This document shows, piece after piece, positions 56,456-64,000 of a stretch of DNA of 64,000 nt. The translations under genes and the position numbers were made by a program. This stretch comes from Candidatus Neomarinimicrobiota bacterium (lineage in GTDB: Bacteria; Fidelibacterota; UBA2242; B5-G15), in contig JACDNV010000001.1 in assembly GCA_017656425.1 (NCBI GenBank), positions 248,001 through 312,000 of the forward strand, read 5' to 3'. The notes beneath the pieces are model-generated. The model did not search any database. It was given only the letters and a program-made list of their open reading frames with translations, and had not been told where the DNA came from. Numbering within the stretch: the first letter of the stretch is position 1; each line of letters opens with the position of its first letter.

Positions 56456-57670
56456 TCAATATTCATCTAATACATATTTTAGTATTTCCAGGTAATCCAG
56501 TAACATCCTGGTAATTAAAAATTTATCCAATACAACTTTCCGTGCATTCTCACCTAGCTCTTTTGAAAGATTCGGATTCTTTATAAGCTCAATAATTCTC
56601 TCGGCAAATCCCTCATAATCATACGGATCGAGTAAAAATCCATTATATCCATCCTTTATCTGAAGAGGTATTCCGCCAACATTTGAAGCTACTACAGGCT
56701 TCTTCTTCCATAAAGCCTCTGTAACTACCAGACCAAACCCCTCTCGTATAGACTTCTGCACGACTACATTAGAAATTGTTTGAAGTATGTTTACAAGAAC
56801 ATTATTCTCCGAAGTAATTAAAATTATATCACCCTTCTCAAGAAATTTATTTGCCTTTTTCTCGACTTTTCTATATATGATTAATCCTTCAGGATCATCA
56901 GTGGCCATACTGCCACATAGAACCAATCTACAATCAATTTTTTTCCTAACCATCTTATATATCTCTATTAACCCTTCAGGGTCCTTCCACTTATCAAATC
57001 TCGATATTTGAGTTATTATCGGTTTATCAGTTGGTATTCCAAATTTTTTCAAATACTTATTGATAACCTTCGTTGGTAATTGAATATTCTTCGGGGATAG
57101 GGGATCTATAACTGGATACACAACCCTCTGCTCGACATAAAGATCATCCTTGAGATATTTTTCATTTGATACTATGGCAAGATCATACCTAAGAATAAAC
57201 CCTTTTAAAAATTCCCACAACTCTTTATTGGGATTGGTTATATCTACATGACATCTCCATATCCATGGCTGGGTCTTTTTATAAAAATTTATAAGAGGCA
57301 AGGGCTGTGGATCATGTATTATTACAACATCATGGTCAATATGTGTATAAATGGAAAAATTTTCATTGGACTGTATATAGAGGTCTTTCTTGATCTTCGT
57401 AAGATTAATTTTATCACCCTGTAGAGCATTGTGAAACTTCTTTGTTATATTGAATAAATCAGGATTCCCCCTTATTATCCGCCAGCCCGTATCAATTCCA
57501 ATGTCATTCATTAAAGGGACAAGACTATTTAGAATCTCAGCAACTCCACCTCCGAGATAGGTGGAATTAAAATGAATTATTCTTTTACCTGCGATACCCC
57601 TGGCCTTTCTATATATCTCATGCAGTACTTTATCCCCCACTATTGAACGATAATTAATTAAATGTATCAT
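56456..57670 (-). CDS. Trehalose synthase TreT-type glycosyltransferase (GT4)
   Basis: The 404-residue protein resembles glycosyltransferring TreT, which joins NDP-glucose and glucose to trehalose reversibly. Marks include IIHFNSTYLGGGVAEILNSL, TKKFHNALQG, IIHDPQPLPL, the QISRFDKWKDPEGLIEIYK motif and SIREGFGLVVTEALWKKKPV with the GT4 EX7E element. It follows the fused OtsA-OtsB gene by three bases, so both trehalose routes are encoded in the same operon. Alternative reading is a trehalose phosphorylase of the same family. Confidence 0.85.
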   Translation of the reverse strand: MIHLINYRSIVGDKVLHEIYRKARGIAGKRIIHFNSTYLGGGVAEILNSLVPLMNDIGIDTGWRIIRGNPDLFNITKKFHNALQGDKINLTKIKKDLYIQSNENFSIYTHIDHDVVIIHDPQPLPLINFYKKTQPWIWRCHVDITNPNKELWEFLKGFILRYDLAIVSNEKYLKDDLYVEQRVVYPVIDPLSPKNIQLPTKVINKYLKKFGIPTDKPIITQISRFDKWKDPEGLIEIYKMVRKKIDCRLVLCGSMATDDPEGLIIYRKVEKKANKFLEKGDIILITSENNVLVNILQTISNVVVQKSIREGFGLVVTEALWKKKPVVASNVGGIPLQIKDGYNGFLLDPYDYEGFAERIIELIKNPNLSKELGENARKVVLDKFLITRMLLDYLEILKYVLDEY

Positions 57671-57673
57671 CTG

Positions 57674-59881
57674 TCACTCCCCCTGATCTGACATTAATTT
57701 TATTATAAATTCCCTCACCTCTTTATAATCTCTTAATCTAAACTTGGCACTGGTAGAGCCAAAGCCTACCTTTATAGTTATTCCATCGTCGGATAGAGAC
57801 CGAAACATATCCTCATCTGTCCAATCATCACCGATAGCAAGTATGAAATCACTATCTATTTCTTTGAGCCACTCTCTTACTGCTCGTCCTTTTCCAATTT
57901 CCGAATTCTTAATCTCTACAACCTTATTCCCCTCAAGCACCTGCAGGTTTGTTCCAGCGATCATATATGACAGGTTTTCCACAAGATCCCTCGCTCTTAT
58001 ATATCCCAAATCGGAATTCACACCCCTATAATGCCAGACCAAAGAAAATTCCTTCTCCTCTATGGATGACCCCGGTGTCTTGTCAACATAATATTCCATT
58101 ACAGATCTTATCTCATCCTTCCAGCTATTATCTACATCCTCCAGTTTATACCATGAGCCACTTTTTTTCTTAAACCACGCGCCATGTTCTCCCGTAAGAT
58201 TTACACCGATATCACTAAACCATTCATCCATTGTTTCTCTATCTCTACCACTTATTAAAACCACCTCGTTTTCCCTACTCAAATCTTTCAGTACCCTGAT
58301 AAGTTCAGAATCAGGGCGAGCTTCTTTTACTCTTCTGAAAAAAGGAATAAGGGTACCATCATAATCAAGGAAAAATAACCTTCTGTTGGCATTATCATAC
58401 ATTTCTTTTATCTTTGTAAAAACCGTCTCACTAATAACGTCCGAAACCGCTTCTTCCTGCTCTGCTTTAACTCTTTTCAAACTATCTAGAAAGTCTTCTA
58501 CCCATCTGTAAACATCATATCTTTTCAATTTATTAAACATCAATGATACTCTGTCCCTAGCTTCACTAATCGGCATTTCCATGGATTTCTTAATCGCACT
58601 TACAAGCTCATCCATATTATTGGGATTTACAATGATTGCCTCCGACAACTCTATAGCCGACCCAGCCATTTCGCTTAAAACTAACACCCCTGCATCAGGA
58701 TATTTAGTTGAAATAAACTCTTTTGATACAAGGTTCATACCATCTCTGAATGGGGTTACGATCGCTACATCAGAAATTTTATAAAAAGCTATTAATTCTT
58801 CTTGCCTAAAACTTCTGTAGAAATATTCTATCGGCAGCCAATCTATTGAACGATATTTAGAGTTTATTCTGCTAACATGTCTATCTAACTCATCTTTTAA
58901 TTTTCCATAATATTCTACCTTCCACCTTGATGGTACCACAATCATAAGCAATGTAACTTTTCCTCTGTATTCTGGATATTTATCCAGAAACCTTTCAAAA
59001 GCTAAAACCTTCTGTACAATCCCTTTTGTATAATCAAGCCTATCAACTGACAATATAACTTTCTTATCACCATATCTATTTCTCAATGATCCAACTTTTT
59101 GCTTAATAAAAATATCATTAGATGACTCATTAAATCTATCAACATCAATACCAAGCGGAAACGTATCGGCTTTTATAACTCTATTTATTACCAGCAATTC
59201 ATTAAAAAAATGCTCAACTCCAAGTATGTGCTTAATAGAACTTAAAAAATGTCTCAAGTAATCATAGGTATGGAAGCCAATCAAATCAGCACCTATTAAT
59301 CCCTGCAAAATTTCCTCCCTCCAGGGTAACAGTCTAAAAATTTCATAGGAGGGAAATGGTATATGCAGAAAAAACCCAATACTGGCATCAGGTATTTTCT
59401 GACGCAACAAACCCGGCAATAACATCAAATGGTAATCTTGAATCCATATAATTGAACCTTCAGTATAAATTTCTAAAACAGTATCAAGAAATCTATCATT
59501 TACCTTCTTATAGTACTCCCAAGATTTCTTATTGTATTCTGCATGCTCTATAAAGTAATGAAACAAAGGCCATATTGCTTTATTACTGAAACCCTCATAA
59601 TACCACTTATACTCGCTCTTTGTAAGAAAAAGCGGGAACATATTTTTCTCCCTTAGCAGTCTAATTATAGATGTTCGCACCGGTCCTTTTATATCAAACA
59701 TTCCGGGCCAGCCAACCCAGATACTTTCGTATCTGCCAGCTAAAGACCTTAATCCACTTGCGAGACCACCTGGAGAAGGTTTTACATCTATTTTACCCTT
59801 CCTATAAGATATGGTAACAGGTAATCTATTTGAAACAATAATCAGTTTATTATCACTTTCCTTCGTCTTTAGCTTTTTCAT
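57674..59881 (-). CDS. Bifunctional trehalose-6-phosphate synthase/phosphatase (OtsA-OtsB fusion)
   Basis: The 735-residue protein has an N-terminal GT20 domain (about 10-480): IIVSNRLPVTISYRKG, SPGGLASGLRSLAGRY, WIQDYHLMLLPGLLR, VDRLDYTKGI and FRDGMNLVSKEF, which makes trehalose-6-phosphate from UDP-glucose and glucose-6-phosphate. The C-terminal HAD-type OtsB domain begins near residue 500 (FFLDYDGTLIPFF, VVLISGRDRETMDEW, LTGEHGAWFKK, LAIGDDWTDEDMF). The fusion removes the phosphate in the same polypeptide. The start overlaps the sensor gene stop by 29 bases. Confidence 0.93.
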   Translation of the reverse strand: MKKLKTKESDNKLIIVSNRLPVTISYRKGKIDVKPSPGGLASGLRSLAGRYESIWVGWPGMFDIKGPVRTSIIRLLREKNMFPLFLTKSEYKWYYEGFSNKAIWPLFHYFIEHAEYNKKSWEYYKKVNDRFLDTVLEIYTEGSIIWIQDYHLMLLPGLLRQKIPDASIGFFLHIPFPSYEIFRLLPWREEILQGLIGADLIGFHTYDYLRHFLSSIKHILGVEHFFNELLVINRVIKADTFPLGIDVDRFNESSNDIFIKQKVGSLRNRYGDKKVILSVDRLDYTKGIVQKVLAFERFLDKYPEYRGKVTLLMIVVPSRWKVEYYGKLKDELDRHVSRINSKYRSIDWLPIEYFYRSFRQEELIAFYKISDVAIVTPFRDGMNLVSKEFISTKYPDAGVLVLSEMAGSAIELSEAIIVNPNNMDELVSAIKKSMEMPISEARDRVSLMFNKLKRYDVYRWVEDFLDSLKRVKAEQEEAVSDVISETVFTKIKEMYDNANRRLFFLDYDGTLIPFFRRVKEARPDSELIRVLKDLSRENEVVLISGRDRETMDEWFSDIGVNLTGEHGAWFKKKSGSWYKLEDVDNSWKDEIRSVMEYYVDKTPGSSIEEKEFSLVWHYRGVNSDLGYIRARDLVENLSYMIAGTNLQVLEGNKVVEIKNSEIGKGRAVREWLKEIDSDFILAIGDDWTDEDMFRSLSDDGITIKVGFGSTSAKFRLRDYKEVREFIIKLMSDQGE

Positions 59882-61814
59882 AGAGTTCCTTATAAATGTC
59901 TGAATATAATTTTTTCATGCAATCAGGACAAATGCTATGAGTAAAATCCACATCTGTGTTTTCTGATATGTATTTCTCTACATCATTCCAGTAACCTTGA
60001 TCATCCCTTATCTTTTTGCAATTCGCACAAATAGGTAACAGACCAGATAACTCCTTTACCTCCCTTAAAGCTTTACGTAATTTTCTTAGTAACTTTTCTC
60101 GCTCATACTCTTCTATCTTATGTTTTAAAGCAATCGCAATTTGTACAGCCACCTCTTCCAGAGTCCTCACTTCCTTAGACAACTCGCTATTTTTCATATA
60201 TTCAAAAATTATCATAGCACCGACAATTTTCCTTTTCACTTTTAATGGTAAACCTATGGCTAATTTTGGTAAATATTCAATATTTTCTATATCTATATCC
60301 GACTTTTCTATAACATCTATCATTTGGTTAGTCGATAAGATTATCATTTTTTCATTTCTCATTACTTCCCTTGATAAAATCTTCAATAGCCTTTTTCCGT
60401 AAAATTTTATTGGAACAGTACAATTATAGTAGGGAATACTTAAATATTTGCCCCTATGATTTATTGTGAAAAATATATTCTCAACATCAACCACCTTTTT
60501 CATCGAGGAATGTATCTCTTCTAGAAAATCTTTAAAAGCCCTCTTAGTGTACACAGCATTCGATATTTCAAAAAACGCGATATTCATATTTTCTGCTTTT
60601 ACTCTTGCCGAAACGTCCTTGTATATAGCGAATCTACCTACAATCTCTCCTTTATCAAAAATTGATACAGCAGAAATAGACACAGGAATCTTCTTACCGT
60701 CTCTCCTCTTTCGATACGTATCATAGAAAATGTATCCTGTATTGGACATCTTATTAAGCCTCTTGCCTTCTTCTCTTATTTCATCGGGAACCATTACATC
60801 ATCAATAAACTTACCCCGAACTTCATCCATTTTCCATCCAAATACTTCCTCAAATCTTTTATTTACCTCAAGAATATAAAAATTTCTATCCATATAGACC
60901 ATTGGCTCGGGATTATAGAAAAATATCCTTTCAAACTTTTCCTTTTCCCTTCTTAATTCCTCCTCAATGTTCTTAATCTGAGTGATATCTCTGGAAATTC
61001 CAACAAGCCCAATGATATCTCCTTCCCTGTTAAACATTGGAACCTTTGTAACACTTACCCACCTTTTTTTACCTTCGGTTTCAATTAGCTCTTCCTTTCT
61101 TACTATACTTTTGCCTTTCTGAATTACTTCCTTCTCATCCCTTTCGGATTCTTCCGCAAATTTCCTATCAAAAAAATCATAATCGGTCTTGCCATATGCC
61201 TTCTCCGGACTTGATAAACCAAGCCTTTTAGCATGATAGTCGCTTATTAAAATAAACCGTGACTGTTTATCTTTAAAAAAGATTCCATCGGGAATACTTT
61301 TAAGTAAGGTATCCAGCATCTCTTTCTCATATTGAGAGAATCCTGTAATTCTATTATCCAGATAAATTCTAAACTTCATTTCCAGAATTCCAGATAAAGT
61401 TTCTAATACTGAATCTTCAATAGATTCTTTATTAAAGGTAGAAAAAAATATTAAACCATCGTATGATAGACCTGATAGTTTAAAAGTTATACAAAAAACA
61501 TTGTCCAGTGTATACCCATTTACCTTAACTCTTCCGACAAGATATTTGCTATCTTTGTGATCTCTATCCTTAAATATATTTTTATAATCATCGGGAGATA
61601 ATCTCAGAGGACCTCTATATTTTTTATTCCCACTTTCATAAATATTGAGAATTACAAGTTTTTTATCAACTTTGTTAACAAATCCAACTCCAATAATATC
61701 AATGTAACTACATTCACCCATTATAGACAGTATATCTTTGGAAAGGTCTATAATCCTTTTATATCCAGTCACCTCGACCTTTACAATTTTATTTATTATT
61801 TCATTTAAATTCAC
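59853..61814 (-). CDS. PAS-PAS-GAF sensor protein with C-terminal Cys-rich tail
   Basis: Soluble, 653 residues. Residues about 1-150 are an unassigned GAF-like domain. PAS 1 (about 165-290) includes IPDGIFFKDKQSRFILISD and ISRDITQIKNIEEELRREKE. PAS 2 (about 295-415) includes FFYNPEPMVYMDRNFYILEV. A GAF-like domain covers about 420-590. The C-terminus has the LLPICANCKKIRDDQGYW and ICPDCMKKLYSD segment (four Cys) seen on many PAS sensors. There is no kinase, cyclase or receiver domain, so the output is unknown. It is the second gene of a run with the trehalose genes, and the overlap implies stress-linked regulation. Confidence 0.8.
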   Translation of the reverse strand: MNLNEIINKIVKVEVTGYKRIIDLSKDILSIMGECSYIDIIGVGFVNKVDKKLVILNIYESGNKKYRGPLRLSPDDYKNIFKDRDHKDSKYLVGRVKVNGYTLDNVFCITFKLSGLSYDGLIFFSTFNKESIEDSVLETLSGILEMKFRIYLDNRITGFSQYEKEMLDTLLKSIPDGIFFKDKQSRFILISDYHAKRLGLSSPEKAYGKTDYDFFDRKFAEESERDEKEVIQKGKSIVRKEELIETEGKKRWVSVTKVPMFNREGDIIGLVGISRDITQIKNIEEELRREKEKFERIFFYNPEPMVYMDRNFYILEVNKRFEEVFGWKMDEVRGKFIDDVMVPDEIREEGKRLNKMSNTGYIFYDTYRKRRDGKKIPVSISAVSIFDKGEIVGRFAIYKDVSARVKAENMNIAFFEISNAVYTKRAFKDFLEEIHSSMKKVVDVENIFFTINHRGKYLSIPYYNCTVPIKFYGKRLLKILSREVMRNEKMIILSTNQMIDVIEKSDIDIENIEYLPKLAIGLPLKVKRKIVGAMIIFEYMKNSELSKEVRTLEEVAVQIAIALKHKIEEYEREKLLRKLRKALREVKELSGLLPICANCKKIRDDQGYWNDVEKYISENTDVDFTHSICPDCMKKLYSDIYKELYEKAKDEGK

Positions 61815-61833
61815 ATTTTCCTCAAAAAAATTT

Positions 61834-64000
61834 TTAACGATTCAAAAGTACTTTGCTCCTTAACAATTTTAGTATTTCCATTGCTATAAACTTTGTATTC
61901 CTGCTACCTGTTTCCTCACTGGGACCAACACAGACAGGACAGCCAGAAGAGCAAAAACACTCTTCAATCAACTTATAAGTTGTCTCCACAAGCTCATCAA
62001 ATTTATAATAAAGGTCTTCAGAAAGTCCTATCCCGCCGGGATAGTTGTCAAATATAAAAATAGTCGGTTCAAACTTACCTATTTTTTCGGGACTTATTTT
62101 CATCTCTGGTCTTGACTCATCAGCCATTGTATACACTCCCCTTGAGAAGGGTGTTGACCTTACATACCAATTCGCATTTCTATCACCAATTGCTCGATTC
62201 ATGTCCTTGGGATCGACCATTATCAAAACGGAACCTGCATGATGCAACGCATAGGATAAGCCAAGCACCCCACTTATATTTTCACTTTTCGAATAAGGTA
62301 AATCATCAAGGAATGACCGTGTCAATGTAAACCATAATGCATTGGTCACCATTTCCTGCTCAGGAAGATTTATCTTTCCATATCCAAGATTCTCTGAAGT
62401 GTAAAACTTAATCTTTTTAAAACCAACAGCTTTATTTGTTACAAGAACCTCACCATTTTCCAGAATAACAGAATCAAATTTCTTCGACTCATATATATCA
62501 AGAATTCTCACATGAGTATAATCAATAGACATTGTGAAGTAATCAGCATTGGATTCCCTTACAAATGCTTTCTTCCCTTCCCAATCCAATTCTTCGACAA
62601 AATATTGATTTCCATCAACCATATAAATTGCACCTGGATATATTGTTGTCGGTACCGAATAAAAATCCACCTCACCAATCACTTTATCACACTCATCTCT
62701 ATTAACTACCACAAAGTTTTCATGGGAGATACTCCTGATGTTGATATGACTCGCAGGATAATCCTCTGATTCCCAGTACCATCTATCGCCCTGTTTTACC
62801 ACTTCGCCACTTTTATTCAGCATTCCAAGAATAGCCTTTGTATTTTCAATGGATATATTACCGAAGGTTTCACTACCGGAAAAAGGTAGTTCAAAACTTG
62901 CACATTTTATATGATCAACCAGTATCATAACATTGTTTGGATTTATCCTTGCACATTCTGGATTCCTGTCAAAAAAGTAACTCGGATTATTTATTATAAA
63001 CTGATCCACAGGGAAGCTCCTTGCCACAAGAATCGCACAGGATAGAGCACCCCTTCTACCTGACCTACCAGCCTGTTGCCAGACTGATGATATATATCCA
63101 GGGAAACCAGCAATAATTGACACATCAAGACTACCAATATCAATTCCTAGCTCAAGGGCATTTGTCGCAATCACACATTTAATATAGCCCTCTTTCAATC
63201 CTCTCTCAATTTCTCTCCTTCTATATGGCAAATAGCCCCCTCTGTATCCAGCGATTATCTCTTTGCCTGCTTTATCAGATCTTCCTCTCTCAAAATCATC
63301 TTTAAGATATTTTGTTAGAATCTCAACATTTAGCCTCGATAGAGCAAAAATAATTACTGATATGTTATTATCAATGAATATTCTCGCAAGATTTCTTGTC
63401 TGGTGCAAATAATTTGCCCTGATTCCAAGTTCATTATTGACAATTGGTGGATTATAAAAGATAAAATACTTATCACCAGTTGGAGCTCCACTTTTGTCTA
63501 TTAGGACAAAATCCTCTTCGGTAAGGTTTTCTGCATGCTCTTTTGGATTTGTTATTGTTGCCGAGCAGCATATAAATTGTGGATTAGAGCCATAAAACCT
63601 ACATATTCTCTTTAGTCTCCTGATTACATTTGTGAAATGAGACCCAAAAACTCCACGATAAATATGCAGTTCGTCTATAACTATAAATTTTAAATTGGTG
63701 AACAGTTTAACCCACTTCGTATGATGTGGAAGTATACCCTGATGCAGCATATCAGGATTCGTTACAATTATGTTCCCACGCTGTCTTATCCTCTGTCTTA
63801 TATTCTGGGGAGTATCACCGTCGAATGTCTGAGCATATACATCAATTCCCAACTTATTTATAATATCATTTAATTCAAAAATCTGATCCTGGGATAACGC
63901 TTTTGTCGGGAAAATATATAATGCCCTCGACTCACTATCTTCAATTATGGAGTTTACCACTGGCATGTTATAACAGAGTGTCTTACCACTTGATGTGGGA
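61834..64000 (-). CDS. MrfA/YprA-type DEAD-box helicase with DUF1998 domain, 5' truncated
   Basis: The frame is open to base 64000 and reads PTSSGKTLCYNMP (Walker A) before the Met at 63966, so the true N-terminus is beyond the window. Other motifs: Ia/Ib IFPTKALSQDQ, VTNPDMLHQGILPHH, II VIDELHIYRG, III CCSATITNP, then IVATNALELGIDIG and QQAGRSGRRG of the second RecA domain. The C-terminal part has the DUF1998-type zinc cysteines (ECFCSSGCPVCVGPSEETG). MrfA/YprA-type helicases act in repair of mitomycin-type damage. The assignment is by motif order. Confidence 0.9.
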   Translation of the reverse strand, partial: PTSSGKTLCYNMPVVNSIIEDSESRALYIFPTKALSQDQIFELNDIINKLGIDVYAQTFDGDTPQNIRQRIRQRGNIIVTNPDMLHQGILPHHTKWVKLFTNLKFIVIDELHIYRGVFGSHFTNVIRRLKRICRFYGSNPQFICCSATITNPKEHAENLTEEDFVLIDKSGAPTGDKYFIFYNPPIVNNELGIRANYLHQTRNLARIFIDNNISVIIFALSRLNVEILTKYLKDDFERGRSDKAGKEIIAGYRGGYLPYRRREIERGLKEGYIKCVIATNALELGIDIGSLDVSIIAGFPGYISSVWQQAGRSGRRGALSCAILVARSFPVDQFIINNPSYFFDRNPECARINPNNVMILVDHIKCASFELPFSGSETFGNISIENTKAILGMLNKSGEVVKQGDRWYWESEDYPASHINIRSISHENFVVVNRDECDKVIGEVDFYSVPTTIYPGAIYMVDGNQYFVEELDWEGKKAFVRESNADYFTMSIDYTHVRILDIYESKKFDSVILENGEVLVTNKAVGFKKIKFYTSENLGYGKINLPEQEMVTNALWFTLTRSFLDDLPYSKSENISGVLGLSYALHHAGSVLIMVDPKDMNRAIGDRNANWYVRSTPFSRGVYTMADESRPEMKISPEKIGKFEPTIFIFDNYPGGIGLSEDLYYKFDELVETTYKLIEECFCSSGCPVCVGPSEETGSRNTKFIAMEILKLLRSKVLLNR

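Overview
This window is a stretch of an AT-rich bacterial chromosome. I infer a Gram-negative-type, uncultivated lineage of the FCB (Fibrobacteres-Chlorobi-Bacteroidetes) superphylum or a close neighbour. The reasons are several large secreted proteins with a C-terminal FlgD-like/type IX-style sorting tail (YPNPFN...VYDLxGR), PorV-like and helix-hairpin-helix outer-membrane barrel proteins, flavin-dependent ThyX, and PAS proteins with the CxxC...CPDC tail. No rRNA, phage, CRISPR array or complete insertion sequence was seen. Species cannot be named from the sequence.

Layout. 1-4.6 kb (minus): a truncated lipoprotein gene and a 1366-residue beta-helix surface protein. 4.7-5.5 kb (minus): thyX. 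5.7-12.9 kb (plus): a threonine operon (proC-like, a homoserine dehydrogenase carrying a decayed aspartokinase domain, thrB, thrC), then a two-subunit class I fumarase. 13-20.3 kb (minus, convergent): a compact histidine operon hisG-D-C-(HAD phosphatase)-B-H-A-F-I. 20.6-33.4 kb: a lytic transglycosylase (plus), then a long minus-strand run: kinase-like sensor, rho, folC, murI, amidase, two outer-membrane barrel proteins, motB/motA, ftsB-like, eno. 33.5-37.6 kb: nucleoside phosphorylase-like protein, GT2 glycosyltransferase, a ParB-like protein overlapping a spore-photoproduct-lyase-family radical SAM enzyme, and a NUDIX hydrolase. 38.4-51.1 kb (plus): a secreted/surface protein island with duplicated promoters, decayed gene copies, an M6 metalloprotease interrupted by one in-frame stop, and a 44-bp perfect direct repeat at both ends, the right one about 60 bp from a tRNA-Lys gene. 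51.3-55.3 kb (minus): lon, a prenyltransferase-like protein and a HAD phosphatase, all overlapping. 55.3-56.4 kb: a decayed nuclease gene. 56.5-64 kb (minus): TreT-type trehalose synthase, fused OtsA-OtsB, a PAS/PAS sensor and the start-truncated MrfA/YprA-type helicase.

Most interesting signal. Two genes too short for ordinary gene calling look like ribosome-mediated attenuators. Upstream of hisG is a 20-codon ORF with three His codons in five (Y-H-R-H-Y-H), followed by a 13-bp terminator hairpin with a U-tract and a mutually exclusive 9-bp antiterminator whose first arm lies inside the ORF. Upstream of the threonine operon is a 36-codon ORF with 12 Thr and 4 Ile codons, followed by a 9-bp hairpin without a U-tract. 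Together they suggest classical amino-acid attenuation in a lineage far from the Proteobacteria where it was defined. The surface island is a second area of interest, because its copies preserve a record of duplication and deletion of a module made of sorting tail, terminator and promoter.
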